This document shows positions 22,315-33,235 of a stretch of 64,000 nt of DNA, in pieces. How positions within the stretch are numbered: the stretch's first letter is position 1; each line of letters begins with the position of its first letter. The stretch is from Deroplatys truncata. Lineage: Eukaryota > Arthropoda > Insecta > Mantodea > Mantidae. The DNA is taken from contig CM060990.1 of NCBI GenBank assembly GCA_030765065.1, positions 457,024,321-457,088,320 of the forward strand, in the 5' to 3' direction. The position numbers were made by a program, and so were the translations under genes. Below the pieces are notes generated by a model that was not told the DNA's origin, searched no databases, and saw only the letters and a list, made by a program, of their open reading frames with translations.

Positions 22315-23650
22315 TTATTCTACCATCCAATAGCGCCAGCCTCCTTTGCATGGCTGCAGGCTATTCCTCTTATTGTACAGTCTGAAACATTGCACAATGA
22401 AAGTCTTAGAAAACTGCTTTGGTCTAGTAAAGGCAACCTGAAAAGAATTACATTTTTTGTTATGATACATGTAAAATGAAACACAAAAGATTTGTATAAA
22501 CATTCGGATATTGAGCATTATTTCAATGCATTAGATATAACTAAATTCAAAACATGTGATATTGTGAATTGTTTATAAATTCTATAACGTGTATCATTTG
22601 TATCTTTATATGTATTATCAATGAGTCAGTTGTTTTATTTATGAATTTTTTCATGTTAAAATAGGGGAACATTCAATACTTAAGTTTAACACTTCCACAC
22701 ACCTCTGCATGTAAAAAAGACAATTTACATGTCTTAAATTTCCCCATCTCTGCCATACCGTTATACCGGAGGTATACGTTCCCAGGTATTTCTGCAATCT
22801 CTTGATCGGTTAACGAATTATAGCGCTCTGGCAAGAACACTTGACAATCCTCCAGGGAAGATACGATCCTGGTACCGTATCTTGTTTGAACTCTCTTTAA
22901 GGACTTTATTTCTCATATTTAAGACCTATTTCGAGATCTTGAACTCGGCGAGTCGGTAGGAAACTACGGTCTTCAACCATCTTGTTAAGTCTATCAGCTA
23001 AACAATCTGTAACAGACATTGACATGAATTATTATTTTCATTACATTATCCAAGTTGAAGAACAAGTTATACACTTCTTTATATTAGAACTATGGTGTGT
23101 GTATGTTTTGTAAGTATGGTTATGAATGTGTAGAGAAACAAAGAATAAGTACAGAAAATCATGTCAATGTTCATGAAAGATGAGCCAGCAGAGAACCAAA
23201 GAATGAGTAGAGGAAATCGTGTGAATGTATAGTGAAACAAAGAATGAGCGGATAAAATCATATGAATGTTTATGTAAGAAGAATGTGTAGCAAAGATCGT
23301 ATGAATGCGTTGAGAAACAAAGAATGAGTAGAGAAAATGTATGAATGTTAATAGAGTATGAACCTGCAGGGAAACAAAGAATGAATGGGGAAAATCGTAT
23401 GAATGTTTATGTAAGAGAAATGTGTAGCGAAACTCATGTGAATGTTTATAGAAGAAGAATGAGTAGAAAAAATCCTGTGAACTGGAGAAGAGTATGCAGA
23501 GACATCCATGTGAATGTAAAGCACAGATTAGAAAATATGATGCTCTTGCAACGAATCGTCTTTCATGTACTGTAACGTTTAAACAAAATTAAATGTATTG
23601 TAAAAGCCAACACTGATTTTGTATAGCTATGTAAAAATCTCACCTTGCAT
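22315..23650 (-). pseudogene. Three-exon small gene, right arm
   Basis: Mirror copy of the left-arm gene. Predicted exons are 23650-23644, 23006-22703 and 22437-22315. Splice signals are kept, and exon 3 is identical to the left copy at the protein level. Differences include a 3-bp loss just before the exon-2 donor, which removes one codon without changing phase. The frame break near the middle of exon 2 is the same as in the left arm, so it either predates the arm duplication or was spread by conversion. A plus-strand ORF at 22171-22479 is the antisense shadow of exon 3. Confidence 0.6.
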
Positions 23651-23773
23651 TGTTACGTGTTGATATGTGCTGTATGTGTAGATGGCCTCCACCTCGCGTT
23701 GCTTTTAAAGTTCTTTAAAACTTGAATGTAAAGTTAATAAGTACACAACAGTTCTAACATGCTTAGATATCTG

Positions 23774-23781
23774 TATATATA
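23774..23781 (-). promoter_or_regulatory. TATA box for the right-arm three-exon gene
   Basis: Mirror of 14928-14935, upstream of the ATG at 23650 on the minus strand. Confidence 0.55.
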
Positions 23782-24004
23782 AGGATCTAAACTCCCTCCA
23801 GGCGATGCCAGCACGTCATCATGGCGGTGATGCTTACACATCACGTGATTATTACACCCTTGGAATTATCATCTCTTGCTGCGCATGCGCAGACTTTCAG
23901 CACTTCTATCCCTACTTGTTTCACTTCCTCTCGCTCTCTCTCACGCCCTCTCTCTCTCTCACAGAGTACATCCATAATGTCTTTACACACAAAGCTGCAT
24001 GCAG

Positions 24005-24790
24005 TTACAGTATCAATCTAAGTGATGTATTCTAGAGTACAGAGGAAAATCAGGGAAGTCATTGAAAGATCGGGATTCGAACTAGGGTCAACTGATTGGA
24101 ATTTATATACAGCATTAATTGTTCATTGTATGAGCTATCAAACATGCTTTCTCTCGCAGCTCTATCTCTGCTAGTTTCAGGGATAATTGAGATTTAAACT
24201 TAAGGATCGAACCCTGGACGTCAGGTACCCTGATATACACCCGCAAGATACTATCTGATGACATAAACGTAATAGGTTTATTTGGTGCCTTTATCTTAAT
24301 TATTTACTATGTTATTAAATTTATAAGTAAATTTCATTGAATCAGTATTCGAACTCAGAACGCCAGAAACAAAATTATTGATTATGTTAGTTTGATGTGT
24401 TTAAAAGACCTATATGCAGCTACAACATTGATCTAAGTGATATATTCTAGAGTACAGAGGAAAATTAAGGAAGTCACTGAAAGATCGGGATTCGAACTAG
24501 GGACAACTGATTGGAAATTATATACAGGCATTAATTGTCCTTCATAGGAGCGAACAATCATGCTTTGGTCCGCTCCTCTATCCCTGCTAGTTTCTGAGAT
24601 AATTGAGATTTTAAAATTAAGAATCGAACCCGACACCTGGTACTCTAATATATACATGCACAAGAAACCATCTAATGACATAAAAGTAATAAAGTTTATT
24701 TACCGTCTTTATCTTAATTAGTTTTGGAATTTGTAATCAGTCCTAGGATTCGAACCCATGCATCCAGACCAGTTTCGAGCAATTCGTAAA
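24005..24790. repeat. Two tandem copies of the ~417-bp unit, right arm
   Basis: Mirror of 13940-14720 with the same box-B-like motifs, read here as GGATTCGAAC on the plus strand. Confidence 0.85.
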
Positions 24791-24849
24791 TGGCGCCTTG
24801 CATCCCAAGCTATAATTAGTTTTATTACATCATTTTGTCTCTTTTCATT

Positions 24850-25385
24850 CAGGACATGCGCGTGAGTTGGTGTATGCGTGTGTATGTGTGTGAGTGTGTG
24901 GTTGTGCTGTTGGGTGTAAGTGAACAGGCATATGTGTGTGTGTGCGTGTGGGTGTGTAAGTGCGTGTGCGTGTGTATGTGCTTGCGTGTGTGTGTGTGCG
25001 CGCGGTCGTGTGAGTATGTGTATGTGCAAGTGTAACGGTGTATGTATGTACGTGAGTGTGTGTGCGCGTATGTGTGTATATGCGTGTGTGTGCGTGAGTG
25101 TGTGTGCGTGTATGTGTGTATGCGTTTGTTTTTGTGTGTGTGTCCATGTATATGTATGTGTGAGTGTAAGAGCACTGGTGTATGTATGTATACGCATGAG
25201 GTGCGTGAATGCGTGTGTGTACTGGTGTATGTATGTGTGTGTACTGGTGTATGTATGTGCGTGTGTGTATGTGCTTGCGTGTGTGTACGTGTATGTGCTT
25301 GCATGTACATGTGTGCGTGTACTGGTGTATGTTTGCTGATGTGTATACAAGTGCTCGTGTATATGTGAACGATTGAATGTGCGCA
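24850..25385. repeat. (TG)n-rich low-complexity DNA, right arm
   Basis: Mirror copy of 13320-13860. ORFs read here have no coding value. Confidence 0.92.
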
Positions 25386-25489
25386 AGTAGAGAAGAAAGA
25401 GATAGAAAGAAAAAGAGAGAAGAAGAAAGAATAGTGTCTAGGCATCGGGATATCTAAGTATGCATCAGGGATTAATATAAATAATGATA

Positions 25490-26060
25490 TTTCTAAAATG
25501 CAATTTTAATCCGATTGCCTCCTGCTTCCATAATTTAATAGTTATTATAGCGTTTCGCAGGGTAAGATTCGAACTAGGGGCCTCTGGGTTTCTAAGAATA
25601 CAGCTCGTTAAACATTGTAATGTCGTATAAATTAAATTATATTCGTTAAACACGTTTTAATCTGACCGCGCAATACTCACATAGTTTAATATTTATTAAG
25701 CATTAGAGTTTCGCTGGGTAAGATTCGAGCTAGAACCCTCTGAACACCCTTTCATTAATTAGGGTAATGATGTATAAAAAATTAAATTATATTTGTTAAA
25801 TACATTTTAATCTGGCCGTGCATAGTTTAATAGTGATTACGCATTAGAGTTTCGCAGGGTAAGATTCGATCTAGGACCCCCTGAACACACTTTTATTAAT
25901 TAGGGTAATGATATATAAAATTAAATTATATTTGTTAAATGCATTTTAATCTCACTTGCATAGTTTAATATTTATTAAGTATTAGAGTTTCACTTGGTAA
26001 GCTTCGAGCTACAATCCTCTGAACACCCTTTTATTAATTAGGGTAGTGATATAATAATAT
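25490..26060. repeat. Tandem ~125-bp repeats with box-B-like motif, right arm
   Basis: Mirror copies of the left-arm array at 12370-12960 with the same order and small differences. Confidence 0.8.
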
Positions 26061-27149
26061 CAATCATCAATTTCTCATTAGCAATAAACTTTTGATTGCA
26101 GTAAGAATCGAGCACCGATCTATGGATATCCGCGCAGAGGTTTAATGCATGTAATGAAATGTATATTAGGCGCTTTTTCGGAGTCGCTGCTTGAAATGAG
26201 CCAAACAGAATGCTTGTTAACTATGCTCGGATATATTCGTAGGAACTCGTAAAACATCGGAGAGAACAGCCCTTCAGGTCAAAAACCATGATGGCTGACC
26301 CTGACATTGTTGAAGTGAGTCTCTCTCTTTCACGCGAACAAGGACAGGGCTAGCATAAGGCCACCTTCAGATTCTTTTGTTAAGCTAGCAGGTGTTCGAG
26401 AAACAATGGAAAGGGACCGGCTTTGCTATGGGGCAGTGGAATGAGAAATGCCAGAAAGAAGGCTTGCCCCGTACAATAGAACTTGTTTCTTTGTTAACAG
26501 GCTCTAAGTTCTCTTTTGTCACGACCCTAATAAATAATGGCCTTTGTTCATTTTGACAGCTGAAGGGCAAGCATTGTTCTTTTGTTAAAAGCTAGTGTAA
26601 TGAGTATGCCAGATGGTCTTTCTAAAGAAGGCTTGTGCCGGACAATAGAAAGGCACACAATAGAATCTCTTCCTTTGTCCTGCATCCACATTGTTCATTT
26701 TGACAGTGATGGATAGCCTCTTGGGTGGTCTACTGCAGGTGCAGAAGTGGCGGGATGTGGAATGGGTAGGAAAAACATCTCGCCTTGGTTACAGAAGCGT
26801 AAAATTTATGACCCCTTTGTTCGTTTTGACAGGTGAAGGATACCCTTAATTGCTTAACTGTCATGCTTCCATTGTACTTAACAAGATTTATGGCCCACAG
26901 CTGCAAGTACCAAGGAGCTGCGGGTGGAAGGGGGAAGTTGGGGAGGGGAGCTCATTTGCATATGAATAGACATTCCATGCATATTAAGTGTGCCAGCTCT
27001 CTTATTCTTCCCCTACTGACTTAGGGGTTTTACCACTAAGACCCCTTCTCGAATACCTTACAAGTGATCTATACTCGAGTCTTTCTGTTGTTAAATTTCT
27101 TGAATAATGCTGTTCTTTGTATTACAGTTTTAATCATAATCCCTCACAC

Positions 27150-27465
27150 CTATCATCGTTTTCCCTACCTCTCCCATATAAACGCATTTCGTCCCCTCCT
27201 TCAACTACCTCCTAACATAGGAACGGAGGTTTTTCTCTTCGTCTCATATAAACACATTTCTCTCCTTCAACCCTGTCTACCCTAGCATCAGCCTTCGTAT
27301 TCCCTCTCCCTCTCATATAAATGTATTTCCCCCATTCAACCCCTCCGTCTAGTCTAGCACCAGCCCTCGTATTCCCTATCTCTCCCATATAAACGCATTT
27401 TCCTCCGTGACCCGTCGCATCTAGCCTCGTTTTCCCTATCATTTCCCATATAAACGCAAAAACTG
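27150..27465. repeat. Subterminal repeat array, right end
   Basis: Mirror of the left array. Five copies of CATATAAACGCATTT or close variants are each preceded by TATTCCCT or TTTCCCTA. Confidence 0.8.
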
Positions 27466-27492
27466 TGCTCGATCTCTTCTAAATAACCTACT

Positions 27493-27498
27493 GACATT
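27493..27498. repeat. Right 6-bp target-site duplication (GACATT)
   Basis: GACATT directly follows CCTACT, the last bases of the element. It is identical to 10950-10955. Confidence 0.93.
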
Positions 27499-29866
27499 AT
27501 TCACTTACATGCTTCCTACACTACTTTTGCATAAATATGCGTTTGTTGCATTTCAGTATCAGCTATGTCGTGTTGTCCGATCGTCCCCTTCTCCACAAAG
27601 AGCACGTTTAAAGGCACGAACAGCTTTAGCCAAGGAGGAGGAAAATACAACTGTTTGAAGCGAACTGAGAAGAAATCATTATCAAAATATTAACAGAGTA
27701 GCACAAACTTCTTTGTTATTGTAACACACTGATCGCTACCGGTAACAGGTAACTACAAATAAGCCGGTATTAGCGTCGTTCATATCGTCACGTAGTTACA
27801 TCTGTAACCGTTAAGAAAATGTAACTTTTCAGTTATAAAGTTACACGAAAATATGATTTGTACACCCCTCCTGTGCGTGACTTCCTTTACAAATTTGCAA
27901 TGACCAGAAAGCACATTATACAGTCTATTTTCTTCGAAGAAACCATTACCGGCGAGGAGTGCCGTAATCAGATTATTCACCCATTCATATCACAACCAGC
28001 GAACGTGAAATTTATGAAGGATGGTTCCATTAATGTAGTTCAACAGCTCACACCGCTAGAGATACATTGAATATTCTGGACGACTCCTTTGGAAGTTTTA
28101 TAATATCTACGGGACAGTGACCTGCCCGATCGACGGATCTGACACCGCCGTACTGTTTTCTAGGAGGATAATGAGGAAAGGTATAAGAAATAAATCCTGA
28201 TAGGCTTGCAAAACTACAACATTCAGTAACTGCCAAAAAAACTCCAGAGACCCTGCGAAAGGTCTTCAGTATACAGAGGCATGTGCAGTATTGTTGTACT
28301 TCAGTGGATGTATCGAACATGTGCTGTAGGACTCATAAGCTAAGTTGAGTTTCACAGCACAGGAATTTTTGGATACAGTATAAAATAATGAAGCACACAG
28401 TAAACACTGAGATCACTAATCATATAACATAAAAAATTATTACTTCTGTGGTGTGTTTAGTATGTGAAAGCTACCCTTAATGGACATGGATTTATGTTTT
28501 CCCCAAGTGAATCTAACCGAAAGCAATTTATTTGCAACTATCAAAAGGATTTTATAGAATATACAATTTGTATACAGACATAACGTTATCAACTTTTATT
28601 GAATTGCAAATCCAATTTTGTTGGTGTTTTAAGCTCTTTATAAATGGTTCGTAAGAAAGAGGTATATAAATACAAATATATTACTCGTAACATAGAAACA
28701 TATACGTTATATGTGTGTATGTGTGCAAATAGTAAACATATTTAAAATAGGAGTCAAATTAAACATTTAGCTGTGCAATTTAAATTATCGTTACCTCTCT
28801 CCGGCAATTGATTCTGATTTTTAACATATTTTGTTGATACCTATGTATATCGAAATTCTAGAAAAATTATTTCTATTTTTGTATGTCTGATTACTGTTAA
28901 AATTCAGAAGGAAATTCAGCATAAGTTGTATCGTTTCCACGTTGTAAAATTAAAAAGCAGCACAGAAAGCAAGAATAAAATCTTGTACTTCTAAGGGGCC
29001 ATTTTGTCTAGTACGCAGGAAACTTTAAGATATAATGTAATAGCATTTCTGTACTCAGTGGTAGGTAAACTATAAAGCTATAAGATTTGCCTAATTTTAA
29101 GCACATAAACATTTTGATTTTACTGAAGGATGGTGAGTCTTCTCCTATGCGTTCCTCAAATATTAATCTTTTACATATTATAAACACAGGTTGCTGTTAT
29201 CAAAATACTCCATCTTCCGCCAATTTCAAAATGTTTTAACCAACTGTTACCTTTTACTGATAAGTATGTAAAAGAATAAGTAATTTTCAAATTGTTGTTA
29301 GCCATTAATCACATACGAAGAATATTCTAAATACGCTTAAAAGCAATTGTGGTTTGTAGTTTTTTAAAAAATAATTTTTATTATAAAACTGGGTAACCTT
29401 ATTCAAAAAGAGTAATGCGGTTTTTACCTTTAATGCGTTTCTTAGAAGGTATAAACAAACGTTTATGCAACGCGTGGGGCATTTTCTATATCTCACACGG
29501 CTAGAAAAGGATTCCAAGAATACGAGGTTTTAATTGGGATATTATATGCGCAAAATAAAAAATGATGTATTTCTCCAATGTTAAAGTTTCATGTTATGTT
29601 AAAAAATTGAGTTTTGCGATGTTCCACAATCTCTTGTTGAACGTATAAAATTTCCTAAACACTTTAGCACTTTCTACATTACTCCTGCGGAGATTTTTAG
29701 TTAAGGTAAACTGCATTATGAGGATATCTCCGCTAGACCGCTGTTCTGACGATGTGGTATATTTCTGAATTATAGTTTGCTTTCATTGCATTCATGAATA
29801 CCTACACGTTTCTGATATAACTTGAGCTATTATGGTGTTTAATATCAATTACGTGGGTGCATATTA
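27499..29866. other. No gene recognised
   Basis: AT-rich sequence without motif-bearing ORFs. Short frames at 27858-28070 and 28048-28320 have no family signature. Confidence 0.45.
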
Positions 29867-30168
29867 TGTCCGGTATTATTTAATATATTTATAGACGATA
29901 TATTCCAAGAAATAGGGAGATACAGTAAGCACTCGCCAGTAATAAACAATGTACAGATACCGGGGTAGCTTTTTGTCGATGATTTGGTGGTGGGATCATT
30001 TACGGTAATTACATTAAAACAAGCACCTCAAGGTGCAGAAAAATATTGCAATGACTGGGGATTGATACTTAACCAAGAAAAAACCCAGATGGTAGTGTTT
30101 AAGAAAGGAGGTAAATTGAGCAAAAATGAAAACTGGGAAGAATGGAAAAATGGTATATTATGCAACGA

Positions 30169-30269
30169 GACTATAATGGTAGTAATTAAAACGCGAGTAT
30201 TATTATTAACCTCGCTTCGCTCGCTCGGTTAATAATTATCACACGAGCGTTTTAATCACAATTATAGTC
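30169..30269. repeat. 101-bp imperfect palindrome at the recombinase element's end
   Basis: Begins GACTATAAT and ends ATTATAGTC. Inner arms pair AATTAAAACGC with GCGTTTTAATC and ATTATTAACC with GGTTAATAAT around a GC-rich loop TCGCTTCGCTCGCTC. Confidence 0.85.
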
Positions 30270-30613
30270 AAGTTTCATACGACTGTTTATGCTCGCACCT
30301 GTATCTAAATTAAAGGTTTCATGAGTATTCTCTTCTGGTTTGAGTGATGTGTTACAATCGTTATTCCTTTATCTATGGTTACAATACAATGACCTTCTGT
30401 GTCAAACAAAGTTGCTAGCGTTGTGAGACGTACTACGCAGAAAGAGAAATATTGATTACTTTCCTATAAACAACTGTTAACATGTGACACACTTTAACCT
30501 AAAAAAAGTGTAGACAGTGAAAACTAGAACAAATTGAATTTATTGAAATATCATTTACAATTAATGCTAATGATAATATGAACAGAACTGACTTTATTTC
30601 ATATATAGGTTAT

Positions 30614-31739
30614 TTATTGTACAATTAGTGAAATGAATTTGCGGGAATGAGCTTTGTTGAATAGTTGAAGTTCAAGGTGAATTGATGTTAATTTGTGTGT
30701 TTTCTTTTCTACTGATTTTAGTATTGTGTTTGAAATTTCAATTTTATTTTGTACTGATTCTTCCATGTATCCTTCTGCGACAGTTGTGGATTTCCAGCCT
30801 CCATGACGTTTTAGTGTTGTTATGTCGCCATCAGCATCTACTAGAATTGTTGCAAAACTCCTGCGAAAGCAATACCCTGTGTATAACTTGGGGTTGGAGA
30901 GATTAAGGTATGCAGCTATTTCTTTCCCCATATTTCCTAGTTTATTTATGCCGACATTCTGCGCGATGCATTTTCCATTTTGGTAATTTATAAAGAAGGA
31001 GGGAGTGTTGCATACATTGGGACGTAGATTTACGTATTTATGGAAAATATCATAATACTTGGCTGTTACTGTAAAGGTTATTGTTGATTTTGTCTTAGTG
31101 TTTGCGATAGTAACCAGAATAGTTGATCCAATATCCTTTACATTATCAACTTTTAATTGATGTAACTCATGTCTTCGGCAAGCACCCATTATTCCAAAAA
31201 TTGTAGTTACCTGTAACAATATTAATCACGTTACCTAGCACTTTTTCACCACGCCTGTTAATACGTATGTTAATTTTAAGAAACTACTTGGTAACATTAA
31301 CAAAAAAAAAATACTCACTTATCATGAGGTATTTAACATCAGGTGCTTCATTTATAAATGTTTTCAACTCCTCAGGTGTAAATTTTTTGGCTTTTTTCCC
31401 TTTATATCCCTCTGATTTGCGTTTTAGTAAGCTGTTCAGTTTGGAGTATTTAGATAAGTCAATTTGGTGCCTAATGTTGAGTGTTGATTTCAAAATATAA
31501 TAGTGAGTCCACAAAGTCGATGATTTCATATTTAGAGACAATTCTTCGAAACACACTAGCAATACATTTTCTGAGAACGAATGTATACCTTTTGATATTC
31601 TCTAATCCATGAATTGTGAATAGAATTTCTCGTACATCTTTCTTGACTTTTGTGGCAACAAGTTAATGGTAAGATTTAGTGCTTTTGCCGTAATTTCTGG
31701 TGGTGTAAGTAGAATGTCACTGTTACTAGTGACAGACAT
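30614..31739 (-). pseudogene. Tyrosine recombinase, two exons, nearly complete
   Basis: Starts at ATG 31739 (MSVTSNSDILLTPPEITAKA). A stop (TAG) stands where the family usually has tryptophan, next to a small frame change near 31,600. The N-terminal core-binding part follows (SENVLLVCFEELSLNMKSST, KRKSEGYKGKKAKKFTPEEL). A GTGAGT donor at 31318 and TTACAG acceptor at 31211 define a 108-bp intron, although the phase does not match perfectly. The catalytic part is open from 31210 to 30614. Visible residues are the first arginine in GACRRHEL, GYCFRRS (arginine kept, tyrosine where histidine is usual), LKRHGGW with histidine and tryptophan, and the nucleophilic tyrosine in VAEGYMEES. Such enzymes cut and rejoin DNA through a 3'-phosphotyrosine. 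The family looks Crypton-like and is multicopy in arthropods. Confidence 0.78.
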
Positions 31740-31873
31740 TTTGACTTTTTTCTAAACTCGCGCTAGTACCGTTGTCGATCGAACGAGAATAATCAATACT
31801 TCGATACATGCGCTTTCACAATGTTACGTGGCCACTTCTGATTGGTCGAATACCAATACTTTAATGAACTGGT

Positions 31874-31900
31874 GTACTTTAATGAGGCCCATTAAAGTAC
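31874..31900. repeat. Perfect hairpin, 10-bp stem and 7-nt loop
   Basis: GTACTTTAAT, loop GAGGCCC, ATTAAAGTAC. It lies about 40 bp inside the inferred right border of the recombinase element and upstream of the recombinase gene. Confidence 0.85.
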
Positions 31901-33179
31901 TGGTACCAGTCGTATAAGTACTACATTTTGGGCATGGTCGAGCATAAAGAATATAAGGTAGTTAGAGAACGTAATTAGCTAGGAGTCAAAATAGATGGTG
32001 GCGGAAAATGGGAAAAACAGAGAAAGGCAGCATTAGCTAACGGAATACGTGCATTAGAAATAATAAAAAGTTGTAAATATAGAGAACCCGAAATAAGTTC
32101 AATTGATGGGAAGTTGAACGCCCTTAAGCAAAACAAAAAAAAAAAAAAAAAGAAAACGACTGTATAACACAGTGGCGAAGCCCAACATCCTATACGGAGT
32201 AGAGATATGGGGATTTGATGAGGGGTGGGAAGTAGTCGATGAAGTCCATAGGTTTATTTTGTAAAGAAACCCTAGGCCTACCAATATCTAATATCAAACA
32301 GGTAGCACAGATAGAAATGGGCCGATAATCAAGCGAGAGTGAGATTATGGAGAGAGCATTGAAGTATTGGTACAGAATACTACACCTAAAAGAAAATATA
32401 GTAAGATAGGGTCTCAAATTTCAAGAAAACGGTTTAAAAAAATAGAGGGTGGGTTTACTGTTTGAAGAACAATCAAACGGTCTAGGAGAGATCTGGTGGA
32501 AAAAGAGAGTAATGAATTAAAGTTTTGGAGAGAAGTAAGAAAGAGGTTATAGAATATGGAAATACAAAAAAGTTTTAGTGAAATATCAGAGATATTTTCT
32601 TTAATAGGCTATAAAATATTAATGTCAATATGGGGAAGGGAGGAAATATGCACCCCAAAAAAAAAATAAGGAAGAAAGAGAAAGTATAGCATGGATATGA
32701 TCAGGAATGTGGAGGTTAAAAGGAATAAGGTTGGGAATAATACAAAATCAATGCCCTTTATGTGGAGAGCGGGAGGATCTATTACATATAGGGCCAATAA
32801 CAAGTGGAGGGAGAAACAGATAAGTGACAAGTGGGCAAAGGTTGACCCAAACATTGCAGTGAAGGAAATATTTATGGACTATGAGAAGGTTGGGGTGTTT
32901 AGAATAATGTGAGAAGTAAATGATTATGCACAGCGAAAAGAAACAATTAGGTCTTAATTAGAAGTAAGAATAAAGCTGCAAATGTTACAAGTTCTGACGA
33001 GTCGGAGAGGCAAACGAGCCTGGGCCGAACGCCAATCCCACTTGTGTCTTGTATCCAGCTAGACGCTATAAATAAATACCAAATATAAATTAAACTGACA
33101 GAAGCATTTTAAGAGGATGGAATTAATTGTTCTTTCACACAAGCCGTGTGTTGGACAAGGTTGGAGAGGTAGAAGCAGA

Positions 33180-33235
33180 CGACTGAAAAATTTAATGCCA
33201 TGGTTGGGATTTGAACCGCTTTCCATTTTAAGAGG
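33180..33235 (-). repeat. tRNA-derived SINE remnant (box-B-like)
   Basis: The reverse complement of GGTTGGGATTTGAACC gives GGTTCAAATCCCAACC, a box-B-like sequence. A related stretch (AGACTGAAAAATTCAGTGCCA then GGGATTTGAG) occurs near 43,621-43,658, so this is a dispersed repeat. Only a fragment is visible. Confidence 0.35.

Larger units (their letters stand above)
20700..27492 (-). repeat. Right inverted arm of the Polinton-type element
   Basis: Reverse-complement copy of 10956-18027 carrying the same set of repeats and genes in mirror order. It lacks the long ATCT tract: at the matching place (about 25,390-25,425) there is only a short GATAGAAAGAAAAAGAGAG run. Small substitutions and 1-3 bp indels separate the arms. 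One example is a 3-bp loss at the exon-2 donor of the three-exon gene (near 22,703); another is a single T present only in the left arm's capsid fragment. Confidence 0.93.
30155..31938 (-). mobile_element. Tyrosine-recombinase (Crypton-like) element with hairpins near both ends
   Basis: A 1.78-kb insertion inside a LINE, bounded on both sides by ATGGT (30150-30154 and 31934-31938). Only one full copy of that core would be expected before insertion. It carries one gene, a tyrosine recombinase on the minus strand. A 101-bp imperfect palindrome (30169-30269) lies at one end and a perfect 10-bp-stem hairpin (31874-31900) near the other. No terminal inverted repeat joins the ends. Cryptons move by a tyrosine recombinase and leave short direct repeats, which fits. 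Exact borders are inferred from the LINE frame. Confidence 0.65.
29867..33075 (+). mobile_element. LINE reverse-transcriptase region split by another element
   Basis: Left part 29867-30154 and right part 31939-33075 belong to one LINE ORF2 on the plus strand. Left: CPVLFNIFIDDIFQEIGRYS, then LFVDDLVVGSFT (motif C with its DD pair, near 29,972) and YCNDWGLILNQEKTQMVVFK. Right: LGVKIDGGGKWEKQRKAALA, ILYGVEIWGFDEGWEVVDE and a zinc motif CPLCGEREDLLH near 32,755. The 3' end lies near AATAAATACC at 33,070. The gap is filled by a tyrosine-recombinase element. Several stops and shifts, plus a long internal A-run at 32,132-32,150, show the copy is dead. The clade is undetermined. Confidence 0.78.

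Noticed and set aside
24718-25445. Long overlapping ORFs on both strands in the right arm
   Set aside because: Mirror of the CA-rich low-complexity DNA.
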